Source: Campylobacter majalis
GTDB lineage: Bacteria > Campylobacterota > Campylobacteria > Campylobacterales > Campylobacteraceae
Assembly (NCBI RefSeq): GCF_905120465.1
Contig: NZ_CAJHOF010000002.1
Span: 1-64,000 of the forward strand
Direction of reading: 5' to 3'
Length of the DNA stretch: 64,000 bases
The translations under genes and the position numbers were made by a program. The notes under the pieces were generated by a model. The model was given only the letters and a program-made list of their open reading frames with translations, had not been told where the DNA came from and made no database searches. Every line of letters starts with the position of its first letter. Position 1 is the stretch's first letter. This document shows positions 43,724 to 53,596 of the stretch, piece by piece.

Positions 43724-44975
43724 AAATTTCAAACAAATTTCAAAAATTCCACATTGTAGCCACGATACGGCACAACTTAGAGAGTTTTTGCGTGAGTTTT
43801 GCATAGATGCTGGTGCTAGTGTGAATGTCGATGAATGGGGCAACATACACGCCATAAAAGGCAGTGCAAAAATATGCTTACAAAGCCATTATGACATGGT
43901 TTGCATAGGACAGGCACCTGAAATTTGCATGTATGAAAAAGATGGATTTTTAATGGCGAAAAACTCATCTTTAGGTGCTGATAATGGCATAGGCGTAGCC
44001 ATGATGATGGACGCACTAAAAAATTACGAAAATATCGAGTGCTTATTTACAAATGATGAAGAAGTTGGCTTAATAGGTGCAAATAATTTTAACTCAAAGC
44101 TTGTCTCAAAATACCTTTTAAATTTAGATAGCGAGAGCGATGATGAAGTGATAATAGGCTGTGCGGCTGGAGTGGATATATGTGTGAATTTTAGCAATAA
44201 AATACAAAAAACATCACCAAAAAATGCGTTTTTGGTTGAAATTTTAGATCTTGTTGGCGGACACTCTGGCGTTCAAATACATCAAAATTTGCCAAATGCG
44301 ATTAAGATTTTAGCTAAATTTTTGGCACAAAATAATTGTGAGATAGTAAAAATTTGGGGTGGAGAGCGAAGCAACTCAATCCCTGCAAATGCAAGGGCTG
44401 TGGTGCTTTGCGAAAAAGAGCTAAAAAGTAGTGATTTTAAGATAACAAATCTTGGGATAAAAGATGAGTTTTTAAAAGATAGTGATAAAATTTTAAGTTT
44501 TATAAACTCTTTTCATCAAGGTGTAAGAAAGTATGACACATCGCTAAATATTGTGCTTGATAGTATAAATTTATCACTTATAAATAGCGATGAAGATGAG
44601 ATAATAGCTATAATGTTTGCTAGAAGCATGAGCGATGAAGGGCTAGATGAGATATGTTTTGAGATACAAAGTTTAGCAAGGGCTTTGAGTTGTAAGATTT
44701 ATTTTAGTGATAGATCGTTTGCGTGGAAGCCAGAAATTTCAGAGTTTGCAAAATCTGTTTGTGACGAACTAAGAGCATATAACCCAGATGCTAAAATCAC
44801 AGCGGTTCATGCTGGACTTGAGTGCGGAGTGCTTAAAAATTGCGGTGAGAATATGCAAGTTTGTAGCATCGGTCCAAACATTTACGCACCCCACTCTGTA
44901 AGCGAAAAAGTTGAGATAAAATCTGTGCATATGATAGCTAGTGTGGTTGATAAAATAGTTAAAAAATATCAATAA
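43710..44975 (+). CDS. pepD: M20-family dipeptidase (PepD-like)
   Basis: The 421-residue protein has metal-site motifs in order: LQSHYDMV (about residues 56-63), LGADNGIGVA, TNDEEVGLIGA and LLNLDSESDD. GGHSGVQIHQ follows as the lid-domain marker. This is the aminoacyl-histidine dipeptidase pattern, which cleaves Xaa-His peptides in the cytosol; it is shorter than the E. coli enzyme (about 485). Its start overlaps the MerP-like gene by 14 bases. Confidence 0.82.
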   Translation: MSVIENFKQISKIPHCSHDTAQLREFLREFCIDAGASVNVDEWGNIHAIKGSAKICLQSHYDMVCIGQAPEICMYEKDGFLMAKNSSLGADNGIGVAMMMDALKNYENIECLFTNDEEVGLIGANNFNSKLVSKYLLNLDSESDDEVIIGCAAGVDICVNFSNKIQKTSPKNAFLVEILDLVGGHSGVQIHQNLPNAIKILAKFLAQNNCEIVKIWGGERSNSIPANARAVVLCEKELKSSDFKITNLGIKDEFLKDSDKILSFINSFHQGVRKYDTSLNIVLDSINLSLINSDEDEIIAIMFARSMSDEGLDEICFEIQSLARALSCKIYFSDRSFAWKPEISEFAKSVCDELRAYNPDAKITAVHAGLECGVLKNCGENMQVCSIGPNIYAPHSVSEKVEIKSVHMIASVVDKIVKKYQ

Positions 44976-45026
44976 ATTTTGTATATTTACCTTTTTATGC
45001 TACTTTGGTGAGATAAAGGAGCAAGA

Positions 45027-46964
45027 ATGAAAAAAAGTAAATTTAACAAAAATGTTTTTTATCCGTCACTTGTTATAGTGATTACTATTACGATTTTTTC
45101 ACTCATTTTGCCAGATTTTTCAACTAATTTATTTAAAAATGGTCAAAATTTTATCTCTGAGCATTTTGGTTGGTTTTATGTTTTGGCTATCGCTATTATC
45201 GTCCTTAGCGTATTTGTTCTTGGTTTTTCAAAATACGGAGAGATAAAATTAGGAGCCGATCATACGCGACCTGAATATAGCTTGATATCGTGGTTTGCTA
45301 TGCTTTTTGCGGCTGGTATGGGGATAGGTCTTGTGTTTTTTGGCGTTGGTGAGCCACTCATGCACTATCTTACTCCGCCTATTGGCGAGGCAAGGAGCGT
45401 TGAGGCTGCACGACAAGCTATGAATATAACGTTTTTTCATTGGGGTATTAGTGCGTGGGCTGTTTATGCTATTGTGGCTTTGATTTTGGCATTTTTTGCT
45501 TATAGGCATGGACTTGCTTTAACGCTTCGTTCAGCGTTTTATCCTATAATTGGCGAAAAAATACATACAAAATTTGGTGATGCAATAGATGTTTTTGCTG
45601 TTGTAGCAACGCTTTTTGGTGTCGCGACATCGCTTGGATACGGCGTTTTACAGATAAATGCTGGTTTATCTCATGTGTTTAATGTGCCAAATATAAATAT
45701 TTTATTGCTTGTGATTTTGTGTGCTTTAGCGACTATTTCGGCGGCTAGTGGAGTGGATAGGGGTATTAAAATTTTATCAAACACAAATATTGCAATTGCC
45801 ATTATTTTTATGATATTTATTTTATTGCTTGGGCAAACAACTGGGCTATTAAAGGCATTGGTTCAAAGTAGTGGAGAGTATATTTCTACCTTAATCTCAA
45901 ATACGTTTAATTTAAATGTGTATAAAAGAGCTGATGAGAGTTGGCTTGGTGGCTGGACGTTGCTTTATTGGGCGTGGTGGCTTAGTTGGTCGCCATTTGT
46001 GGGTCTGTTTATCGCTAAAATTTCAAAAGGCAGAACGATACGAGAGTTTGTCATTGGTGCTTTATTTGTTCCGACTGGATTTACATTTATGTGGATGACA
46101 TTTTTTGGTAATAGTGCAATTGAACTTGTAAGCATAGGCAATGAAGCCTTGGCAAATGCTGTATCTAATGATATTTCGCTAGCACTATTTGTATTTTTAC
46201 AGAGCTTTGCTTTAAGTGATTTTTTAAGCATCGTGGCTATAGTGATGATTATTGTGTTTTTTATAACTTCAGCAGATTCAGCTGCAATGATTATAAATAT
46301 GCTTTGTTCAAACGGTGCTGATAATACGCCTGTATGGCAGAAAATTTTCTGGGGCGTAACCATAGGTGTTTTAGCAGCTTCATTGATGCTTGGTGGTGGT
46401 TTGGCATCTTTACAAGCGATGACGATTATGGCGGCGTTGCCATTTACTATTGCACTTATGTTTGCGATATTTGGACTTTTTAAAGCTTTAAGAATAGATT
46501 ATATTAAAAAGTCTAGTCAAAATTTTTCAAATATGCCAATTTCAGAGCTTTCAAAAAGTTGGCAAGAGAGATTAAAGGCTATAATTGAGCTTCCAGGTAG
46601 GCGTGATGCGTATTTGTTTATGCAAGAAGTTGCAATGGTTGCTTTATGTGAGATAAGGGATGAATTTATTAAAAATGGATTAAATGCTGATGTTAAAATT
46701 TTGCAAAATGGTGCTTTTGTTACACTTGTAGTTGGTCTTGGTGATGAGCGTGATTTTAGTTATGGCGTTAAACTTGTAAGACGAAGTAGTCCAGGATATA
46801 CTCAGGCACTTGATGGAGAAGACTTGTATTATAGGGCCGAGGTATTTTTAAATGAGGGCGGACAAGATTATGATATACTTGGTTGGAGTGAGGCGACGAT
46901 TATAAATGATGTGATAGAGCAGTATCGCCGTCATATGCAATTTTTACATACAATCAGGGAGTAA
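45027..46964 (+). CDS. BCCT-family betaine/choline/carnitine transporter
   Basis: The 645-residue protein has about 12 membrane segments. BCCT markers are GMGIGLVFFGVGEPLMHY (about 95-112) and the Trp-rich substrate region WTLLYWAWWLSWSPFVG. A soluble C-terminal domain of about 130 residues (after 515) could sense osmolality as in BetP/BetT. It imports quaternary ammonium osmolytes with Na+ or H+. AAGGAG precedes the ATG. The exact substrate cannot be read. Confidence 0.88.
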   Translation: MKKSKFNKNVFYPSLVIVITITIFSLILPDFSTNLFKNGQNFISEHFGWFYVLAIAIIVLSVFVLGFSKYGEIKLGADHTRPEYSLISWFAMLFAAGMGIGLVFFGVGEPLMHYLTPPIGEARSVEAARQAMNITFFHWGISAWAVYAIVALILAFFAYRHGLALTLRSAFYPIIGEKIHTKFGDAIDVFAVVATLFGVATSLGYGVLQINAGLSHVFNVPNINILLLVILCALATISAASGVDRGIKILSNTNIAIAIIFMIFILLLGQTTGLLKALVQSSGEYISTLISNTFNLNVYKRADESWLGGWTLLYWAWWLSWSPFVGLFIAKISKGRTIREFVIGALFVPTGFTFMWMTFFGNSAIELVSIGNEALANAVSNDISLALFVFLQSFALSDFLSIVAIVMIIVFFITSADSAAMIINMLCSNGADNTPVWQKIFWGVTIGVLAASLMLGGGLASLQAMTIMAALPFTIALMFAIFGLFKALRIDYIKKSSQNFSNMPISELSKSWQERLKAIIELPGRRDAYLFMQEVAMVALCEIRDEFIKNGLNADVKILQNGAFVTLVVGLGDERDFSYGVKLVRRSSPGYTQALDGEDLYYRAEVFLNEGGQDYDILGWSEATIINDVIEQYRRHMQFLHTIRE

Positions 46965-47029
46965 ATAGCAAAATTTAAAGGCATTTTTGATAAAATTATG
47001 GCTTTTTTAAATTAAATTTAGGGTAAATT

Positions 47030-48406
47030 ATGAAAAAAAGACAAAACTGGAGCTCAAAACTTACATATATATTGGCAGTTGCAGGAGCTACGGTCGGCTT
47101 TGGTGCAACGTGGCGGTTTCCATATCTAGTCGGTCAAAATGGGGGTGGGGCATATGTGCTTACATTTGCTATTGCGATGGTGGTTATTGGTATTCCAATG
47201 ATACTTGTTGAAAATGCCATCGGTAGGCGTTTAAAAGTAAATGCCGTTGATGCATTTAGCGGTATGGCAAATGGCAAAAAGATAGCTAAGGCATGGCAGA
47301 TAGTGGGCTGGATGGGGCTTTGCGGTGCTTTTGGAATTATGGCGTATTATATGGTTATAGGCGGTTGGGTTCTTAGCTATATTGGACAAATTGCGTTTGG
47401 GTTATTTGATTTATCAAATCCAATTACGATTGCACAAACTTCGGCATTTTATGAACAAAATATTATAAACAATCCAATGACAATTAGTTTTGCAACGCTA
47501 GTTTTTGTGCTTATAAATTACGTTATTTTGGTGCAAGGTGCAGTTGAAGGCATGGAAAAAGCAGCAAAATATCTAATGCCACTTTTGTTTATTTTAATGC
47601 TTTGTATGGTAGCTAAAAATTTAACGCTCGATGGTGCTTTAGATGGTGTTAAATTTTATCTTACACCTGATTTTTCAAAGATAAATACAAAGCTTTTTGT
47701 CGATGTTTTAGGGCAGGTGTTTTTTGCACTTTCGCTTGGATTTGGCGTGATGATAACACTTTCAAGCTTTGTAAAAAAGGATGAAGGACTTATTAAAATT
47801 TCTATTATAACAGGGCTTTTAAATACCGCAATTGCAGTTCTTGCTGGTTTTATGATATTTCCATCGCTATTTAGTTTTGGTATTGAGCCAAACAGCGGAC
47901 CAAGCCTTGTGTTTAAGTCGCTACCGATAGTTTTTTCACATATGCCATTTGGCACAATTATTGCGATTGCGTTTTTTACTCTTTTGATGATCGCCGCACT
48001 TACGACCTCGCTTCCGATTTATGAAGTAATAATTACAACGCTTCAAGAAAAACTAAAAATTTCTCGTAAAAAAGCGATATTTTTGGTTTTAGGCGGTATT
48101 TTTGTGCTAGGAAATATTCCTAGTTTAATGGCTACAAATTTACTTTCACACATTAGCATCTTTGGCAAAAATATTTTTGATGCTTATGATGCGATTTCGG
48201 CTACGATCTTTTTTGTTCTTACATCTTTTGGATGTGCGTTGTTTGTTGGTTGGGTGCTTGACGAAGAGGCAAAAAGAGAAATTTTAAAAGGTAGCGAACG
48301 ATATGCTAAAGTTGTTAAATTTTGGTTTTGGTATGTTAAATTTATGATACCTTTTATCATTTTGATTGTTTTTGTAAGCTCTTTTTATGACAATTTTTTA
48401 AAATAA
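47030..48406 (+). CDS. NSS-family sodium-dependent transporter
   Basis: The 458-residue protein has 11-12 membrane segments and the family N-terminus (LAVAGATVGFGATWRFPYL, about residues 13-31, then GQNGGGAYVLTF). Bacterial members such as LeuT, TnaT and MhsT import amino acids with Na+. The substrate is not evident. It lies between the BCCT gene and a WGR-like/beta-propeller gene four bases downstream. Confidence 0.88.
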   Translation: MKKRQNWSSKLTYILAVAGATVGFGATWRFPYLVGQNGGGAYVLTFAIAMVVIGIPMILVENAIGRRLKVNAVDAFSGMANGKKIAKAWQIVGWMGLCGAFGIMAYYMVIGGWVLSYIGQIAFGLFDLSNPITIAQTSAFYEQNIINNPMTISFATLVFVLINYVILVQGAVEGMEKAAKYLMPLLFILMLCMVAKNLTLDGALDGVKFYLTPDFSKINTKLFVDVLGQVFFALSLGFGVMITLSSFVKKDEGLIKISIITGLLNTAIAVLAGFMIFPSLFSFGIEPNSGPSLVFKSLPIVFSHMPFGTIIAIAFFTLLMIAALTTSLPIYEVIITTLQEKLKISRKKAIFLVLGGIFVLGNIPSLMATNLLSHISIFGKNIFDAYDAISATIFFVLTSFGCALFVGWVLDEEAKREILKGSERYAKVVKFWFWYVKFMIPFIILIVFVSSFYDNFLK

Positions 48407-48410
48407 TCAA

Positions 48411-49484
48411 ATGCGTAATCTTATAAATTTAAAAACTGGCGATACTTTAACTTTAAGGCTTGATGGGCTAAACTTAGTTTCAACAAGCGTAAAAAATACC
48501 AAAGTGCGAGAAACGAAAAAGCAGTTTTTAAATCAAGATGAAGCAAAAAAGGCGTTAAGTAAAAAAGAGTGGGATGCTTTAAAAAAGGGTTATGTTTTAA
48601 AAAATGAGAGCGAAAAGCACCTTTATATCGGCGGTGGATACACTGGTGCTTTGGCGTTTGATGAGCTAAATGGTGTTTTTTATATCTATAAAAATAATAA
48701 TTTAGACGCAAAGCTCATATGCGTAAATGAAAATTTAGAAAAATTTTTAGAGATTAACTTACCAAAGCCATTGGCGTGGGATATATGCGGCACTTGTAGC
48801 GATTTGTTTTTAAACTTAGATCACTACATATATAAATTTGATACAAAAAGTAAAAATTTTAAAGATCTTTATGAAACGCTCGGACTTAAAAAATCAAAAT
48901 TTATGAGCTTTTTATGCTCTTATGAAGAGCGTGTAGCTTTTTGTATGTTTGGTAGGGTTTTTGTTTATGAAAATGATAAATTTAATGAGCTTTTTAAGCA
49001 AAAAATTAAAATCAACCAGCCCAAAGCACTGCTTAAAGCAGATATTAGTAAAAGACACCTTGCACTTCATACAAAGGCGAATGAAGTTTTAGTTTTTGAC
49101 GCAAAAAGTGGTCAGCAAATAACACAAATATGCCATAAATTTGGCTATTTAAGTAGATTAAAATTTGCTCTAAATGGCACTATTTTACTGCTTCTTGATA
49201 TGCTTGATTTTAAAATTCACGTCTTAAATAGCGAGTTTGAACCACTTGATATTGATTTTGGCGAGGTGGATGATTTTTGCGTTAGCAAGGACGGTTTGCT
49301 GGCTGCAGTTAGATTAAGACAGAGTGTGAAAATTTATGATTTAAAAGCTATGAAAGTCACGCAAAGCATTGCTATTAGGCACATTGTTAGGCATTGTGAG
49401 ATGAAATTTATAGGCGATGATTTGGCGGTTAGAACCGATTATGGATGTTTTAGTTTGTATAAATTAAAAGGAGAACTATGTTAA
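48411..49484 (+). CDS. WGR-like plus beta-propeller-like protein
   Basis: The 357-residue protein has an N-terminal segment with the WGR-domain pattern (LTLRLDG...TKKQFLNQDEAKKALSKKEW...KKGYV, residues about 12-62). Repeated strand-rich blades follow (YIGGGYTGALAFDEL; VLVFDAKSGQQIT; AVRLRQSVKIYDLKAMKV), suggesting a WD40-like propeller. No signal peptide, so it is cytosolic. It overlaps the protease gene by seven bases. Function unknown; a protein- or nucleic-acid-binding scaffold is plausible. Confidence 0.55.
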   Translation: MRNLINLKTGDTLTLRLDGLNLVSTSVKNTKVRETKKQFLNQDEAKKALSKKEWDALKKGYVLKNESEKHLYIGGGYTGALAFDELNGVFYIYKNNNLDAKLICVNENLEKFLEINLPKPLAWDICGTCSDLFLNLDHYIYKFDTKSKNFKDLYETLGLKKSKFMSFLCSYEERVAFCMFGRVFVYENDKFNELFKQKIKINQPKALLKADISKRHLALHTKANEVLVFDAKSGQQITQICHKFGYLSRLKFALNGTILLLLDMLDFKIHVLNSEFEPLDIDFGEVDDFCVSKDGLLAAVRLRQSVKIYDLKAMKVTQSIAIRHIVRHCEMKFIGDDLAVRTDYGCFSLYKLKGELC

Positions 49485-50683
49485 ATATTTTGATAACTTT
49501 ATATATTGCTTATGTTTTGTTTAAGCTTGTTTTGTGTGTTTTGGATATGCGTTTTACAAAGATGCAAAGCACTAAACCTGCGGTTGTTTTGGCACAAAAT
49601 GAGTATGAAAGTGCCGCTTTAATAAAGATAGCAAATCACAAATTTGAGATTATAACTACGATTTTTGGCTTTTTTGTCTTTTTGTTTTGGGTTTGCGGTG
49701 GGCTTGAAATTTTGCAAAATTTAGTCATTAAAAATGGCACAACAGCCGAAAATATCGCATTTGTGATGAGTTTTATCATTATCTCATCGCTCATTGAGCT
49801 TCCGTTTGGGATTTATGAGAAATTTATCAAAGATAAACGACACGGTTTTTCAAATGTGACGGCTAAAATTTTCATCATCGACACGCTAAAAATGCTTGGC
49901 TTAACTCTTGTTTTTGGTTTGGCTTTTGTTTGGCTGATTTTGTTTTGTATTAAGCAGCTTGGGACACTTTGGTGGTTTTGGGCGTTTTGCATTAGCTTTG
50001 CGATTATTTTGCTTATAAATTTGATATATCCGACCATCATCGCTCCGCTTTTTAACAAGGTAAAACCGCTTGAAGATGGCGAATTAAAGAGTAGTATTGA
50101 GAATTTACTAGATGGGCTTGGCTTTAAAAGTAGCGGTGTTTTTGTTATGGACGCTAGCAAGCGTGATAACCGCCTAAACGCCTATTTTGGCGGACTTGGA
50201 GCTACAAAGCGAGTAGTGCTTTTTGACACGCTTATAAAAAAGCTTAGCCTTAATGAGATAATTGCGGTTTTAGGGCATGAGCTTGGGCATTTTAAACATG
50301 GCGATATATTTAAGATGATAGCGATGAGTGCAATGATGATGTTTGCGATGTTTGCGGTTTTTGGCAACATTCCTGCTGAGTTTTATGTTGCCGTGGGATT
50401 GCCACAAAATGGCTCTGGAGTGATTGTTTTTATGCTGATTTTTGCACCGATTTTTAGCCTATTTTTTAGCCCTTTTATCTCTTTTGTAAGTCGAAAAAAT
50501 GAGTTTGGCGCAGATGAGTTTGGCGCTAAAACAAAGAGTAAAATCGACATGATAAACGCTCTTAAAAAGCTAGGCAGCGAAAACAAAGCTTTCCCAAAGT
50601 CGCACCCACTTTATGCCTTTGTCTATCATAGCCATCCAAGCCTTTTTGAGCGTATAGCAAAGCTTGAAAATGACGATAAATGA
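49478..50683 (+). CDS. M48 (Ste24-like) membrane metalloprotease
   Basis: The 401-residue protein has about seven hydrophobic segments and the zinc motif VLGHELGHFKHGD (about residues 264-276), with a later Glu in NEFGADEFGAK as third ligand. ASKRDNRLNAYFGG precedes the HExxH helix as in Ste24/CAAX prenyl protease 1. These enzymes clear or process proteins at the inner membrane. It overlaps the neighbours on both sides. Confidence 0.85.
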   Translation: MLNILITLYIAYVLFKLVLCVLDMRFTKMQSTKPAVVLAQNEYESAALIKIANHKFEIITTIFGFFVFLFWVCGGLEILQNLVIKNGTTAENIAFVMSFIIISSLIELPFGIYEKFIKDKRHGFSNVTAKIFIIDTLKMLGLTLVFGLAFVWLILFCIKQLGTLWWFWAFCISFAIILLINLIYPTIIAPLFNKVKPLEDGELKSSIENLLDGLGFKSSGVFVMDASKRDNRLNAYFGGLGATKRVVLFDTLIKKLSLNEIIAVLGHELGHFKHGDIFKMIAMSAMMMFAMFAVFGNIPAEFYVAVGLPQNGSGVIVFMLIFAPIFSLFFSPFISFVSRKNEFGADEFGAKTKSKIDMINALKKLGSENKAFPKSHPLYAFVYHSHPSLFERIAKLENDDK

Positions 50684-51482
50684 AGCATTAAATCACGCCA
50701 AAAGTGAGCTTAAATTTCACGAAAGTGCAGCTTTTGTGGCTCGTGCTTTGATGCAGCATTTTTGTGGCTTAAGCAAGGAGCAAATTTATCTAAAAGGCGG
50801 CGATGAGCTTAGCGATGCTAGTGGGTATTTTAAGCTTGTAGATAGATTTAAACAAAACGAACCACTTGAGTATATTACTGGCAAGGCTGGATTTTATTCG
50901 CTTGAGTTTGAGTGTGAAAGTGGTGTATTAATACCTCGTCCTGAGACTGAAATTTTAGTCGAAAAAGCGAGTGAAATTCTATCTATCTTAAGCAATCCAA
51001 AAGTATGTGAAATAGGTATTGGAAGCGGTGCGATAAGCGTGAGTTTGCTTTTAAAATTTCCTAATCTACATATGAGTGCAACCGATATAAACGAAAAAGC
51101 ACTCGAGCTTTCAAGGAAGAACGCCTTGAAATTTGGCGTGAGTGATAGGCTAAAGCTTGTAAAGACAAGCTTGATGGACGAAGTTTTGGGCGAGTTTGAT
51201 ATGATAATCTCAAATCCGCCGTATATCGCAAGGGATTATAAGCTTGATGATTTTGTGCTAAACGAGCCACATAATGCGCTTTTTGGCGGCGAAAATGGCG
51301 ATGAAATTTTAAAGCAAATCATCGCTTTGTGTGCTTATCGTGGCGTTAAAATTTTAGCCTGTGAAATGGGACATGATCAAAGGCAAAGTATGCAAGAAGA
51401 GCTTGCAAAATTTGGTTTTAAAGCGGAGTTTTACAAGGATTTGGCTGGATTTGATAGGGGCTTTGTAGCAAGAGCGATTTAG
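50670..51482 (+). CDS. prmC: Release factor glutamine methyltransferase
   Basis: The ATG at 50670 lies inside the end of the protease gene. The 270-residue protein has an N-terminal helical domain, SAM motif VCEIGIGSGAISVSLLL (about 111-127) and catalytic ISNPPYIARDY (NPPY). It methylates the GGQ glutamine of RF1 and RF2, which is important for efficient termination. Confidence 0.9.
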   Translation: MTINEALNHAKSELKFHESAAFVARALMQHFCGLSKEQIYLKGGDELSDASGYFKLVDRFKQNEPLEYITGKAGFYSLEFECESGVLIPRPETEILVEKASEILSILSNPKVCEIGIGSGAISVSLLLKFPNLHMSATDINEKALELSRKNALKFGVSDRLKLVKTSLMDEVLGEFDMIISNPPYIARDYKLDDFVLNEPHNALFGGENGDEILKQIIALCAYRGVKILACEMGHDQRQSMQEELAKFGFKAEFYKDLAGFDRGFVARAI

Positions 51483-51570
51483 TCAAAAATTGCCAGTTAA
51501 GCTTGATAAATTTAGCACAAAAACTAATTAAGCAAAGCTTTTTGCGGATTAATAAATTTAAAGGAGCAAA

Positions 51571-52041
51571 ATGAGAAGTATTTATCTATTTTTACTAGCG
51601 TCGCTTGTGGGGATTGAACTAGCACTTGGGATGTTTGTCGCACCTGTGATATTTTACCCATCATCGCTTATAGGCGAGGGCGTTTTGACGCACTTTCAAA
51701 GTGGCATTTTGATGAGTCAAATTTTTATAAAATGCAACTATGCACTGCTTTTTGTCGCTGTTTGGGCGATTTTGTATGAGCTTTTTCATATAAAAAAAGA
51801 TTTTTGTTTGCATATTAAAATTTCAAGCATATTTTTAGCATTGATTAACCTTACTTTAACAATTGCTTTTGTCTATTATTTTACGGATTTTATACTATCA
51901 GCTCAAGCACAAGGCGAGAGTGCAACGATAGGAAATGCCGAGTTTGATGCTATGCATAAAGCTAGTGAGTATGTGATGAAACTTATGATTGTTTCGCAAA
52001 TTTTGCTATTTTTTATGCAAGGTTACAAAGAAAAAAGATGA
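51571..52041 (+). CDS. DUF4149-family membrane protein
   Basis: The 156-residue protein has four hydrophobic segments (about residues 5-28, 55-72, 84-107 and 134-153). It starts RSIYLFLLASLVGIELALGMFVAPVIF, the pattern of DUF4149/YqhA-like proteins in epsilonproteobacteria. AAAGGAG precedes the ATG and the stop overlaps the first SMR gene. Function unknown. Confidence 0.65.
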   Translation: MRSIYLFLLASLVGIELALGMFVAPVIFYPSSLIGEGVLTHFQSGILMSQIFIKCNYALLFVAVWAILYELFHIKKDFCLHIKISSIFLALINLTLTIAFVYYFTDFILSAQAQGESATIGNAEFDAMHKASEYVMKLMIVSQILLFFMQGYKEKR

Positions 52042-52445
52042 GCAAGCTAAATTTTGCTTGGTTGCTTGTTATTTTGGGTGGAGTTGTTGAAGTATTTTGG
52101 GTTACTGGGCTAAAACACGCCGACACTTTGGCTACTTACGCGCTTACTGGTGTTGGTGTGTTGTTTTCGTTTTCGGCGATGATTATGGCTTGTAAAAATC
52201 TAGAAGTAAGTGTTGTATATGCAGTTTTTGTAGGCATTGGGGCTAGTGGTGTTGTGCTTAATGAGATGATTTTGTTTGGCGAGCCATTTTCTGTTATTAA
52301 AGTGTCGCTGATTGCTTTGCTTATGCTTAGTGTGATTGGGTTAAAATTTTCAAGCAAACAAAATGACGAAAAAATAGTGAAAAATATCTCAAAAGATCTT
52401 GGTTTAGACGAGCTACAAGATGAGATAATACAGGGGGCAAAATGA
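52038..52445 (+). CDS. SMR-family efflux transporter, subunit 1
   Basis: The 135-residue protein has four membrane segments and the SMR signature with Glu in the first (ILGGVVEVFWVTGLKHAD; Glu about 18) and YAVFVGIGASGVVLNE. It has an extra hydrophilic tail of about 25 residues. Its stop overlaps the start of a second SMR gene, so the two probably make a heterodimer as in EbrAB or YkkCD. The substrate (quaternary amines or guanidinium) cannot be read. Confidence 0.82.
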   Translation: MSKLNFAWLLVILGGVVEVFWVTGLKHADTLATYALTGVGVLFSFSAMIMACKNLEVSVVYAVFVGIGASGVVLNEMILFGEPFSVIKVSLIALLMLSVIGLKFSSKQNDEKIVKNISKDLGLDELQDEIIQGAK

Positions 52446-52756
52446 GCTGGATGGCACTTTTTGCTGCCGGTTTATTTGAGATATTTGGCGTAATAATGAT
52501 GAAAAATTTAGCTCTAACTGGCAAAAAGAAATTTTTACTTTTTATTGCTGTGCTTTTTATGTTTAGTTTTTCGCTTTTAAGCTATGCTATGCGTGAGATA
52601 TCTATGGGTATTGCGTATGCGATATGGACTGGTATTGGGGCTAGTGGTGGCGTGATGGTTGGAATTTTATTTTATAACGAGAGTAAAAATGCTAAAAAAA
52701 TATTTTTTATAACGATAATTATAGCGTGTAGTGTAGGGCTTAAGTTTTTATCGTAA
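52442..52756 (+). CDS. SMR-family efflux transporter, subunit 2
   Basis: The 104-residue protein has four membrane segments, the conserved Glu in AAGLFEIFGVIMMKN (about residue 13) and AYAIWTGIGASGGVMVG. It overlaps subunit 1 by four bases. Small standard SMR length without the tail of its partner, as expected of a paired system with opposite membrane orientation. Confidence 0.82.
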   Translation: MSWMALFAAGLFEIFGVIMMKNLALTGKKKFLLFIAVLFMFSFSLLSYAMREISMGIAYAIWTGIGASGGVMVGILFYNESKNAKKIFFITIIIACSVGLKFLS

Positions 52757-52819
52757 ATTAGCCATTTTTAACATAGTAATTGCTAAAATATGGTTTAAAA
52801 TTTCAAATTAGACAAGATA

Positions 52820-53596
52820 ATGAATCCAAATATAGATGAATTTAGCGAGTTCTTGGTCGCTTATACTGCTAAAATGTTAAGTATTGGCACATACACAGCT
52901 AGGGTAAATCGTTGTGTGTGTCGTGTAGCAAAAGCTTATGGTTATAATGTTAGCCTGACCGCTTTTACTAAGCATTTTAGTATATCTGTTGTAGATAGAA
53001 ATGATCACTCAAATCATAGAACTTATGTTGAAAATATCCCTTTTTCGCCTATCAGTTTTACTCATATTTCTGAGCTTAGTGCTCTTAGTTGGCATGTAAA
53101 AGACGAGCGATATGAGTTTAGCAAAACAGTTCAAATTTATAATCAAATATGCCAAATCACTTTAAATTCTCACATTAAATCGCTTCTTCTTATGAGCGTT
53201 GCTAGTGCTTCGTTTTGTCGGCTGTTTGGTGGTGATTTTGGCGGAGTTTTGGCTGTATTGGTTGCGACATTTTTTGGTTTTTTGCTTAGATTATATCTTG
53301 CAAAAAATACAATTGATATCAAAATACAATATATAATTGTGGCATTTATATCGTCTTTTATAGCTTACCTTGGCGTTTATTTTGGTTTTTCATTAACTCC
53401 AGATGCGACAATAGGCTCAAGTGTGCTTTATATGGTGCCTGGAGTTAGGCTTATAAATGCAGTGCTTGATGTGTTAAACGAAAATGTTTTGGTTGGCATA
53501 AGTCGTGGCATAAGTGCATTTTTGCTTATTATTTGCATGGCGGCTGGTGTTTATATCACGCTTTCATTTTCAAATATAGGGCTTTTAAATGTCTGA
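52820..53596 (+). CDS. ThrE-type threonine/serine exporter, N-terminal half
   Basis: The 258-residue protein has the DUF1212 start (MLSIGTYTARVNRCVCRVAKAYG), a soluble first half and about five membrane segments (about 118-255), including LYMVPGVRLINAVLD. In two-gene systems this ThrE half works with a DUF3815 half, encoded next with an eight-base overlap. Export of threonine/serine is inferred from the family. Confidence 0.82.
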   Translation: MNPNIDEFSEFLVAYTAKMLSIGTYTARVNRCVCRVAKAYGYNVSLTAFTKHFSISVVDRNDHSNHRTYVENIPFSPISFTHISELSALSWHVKDERYEFSKTVQIYNQICQITLNSHIKSLLLMSVASASFCRLFGGDFGGVLAVLVATFFGFLLRLYLAKNTIDIKIQYIIVAFISSFIAYLGVYFGFSLTPDATIGSSVLYMVPGVRLINAVLDVLNENVLVGISRGISAFLLIICMAAGVYITLSFSNIGLLNV

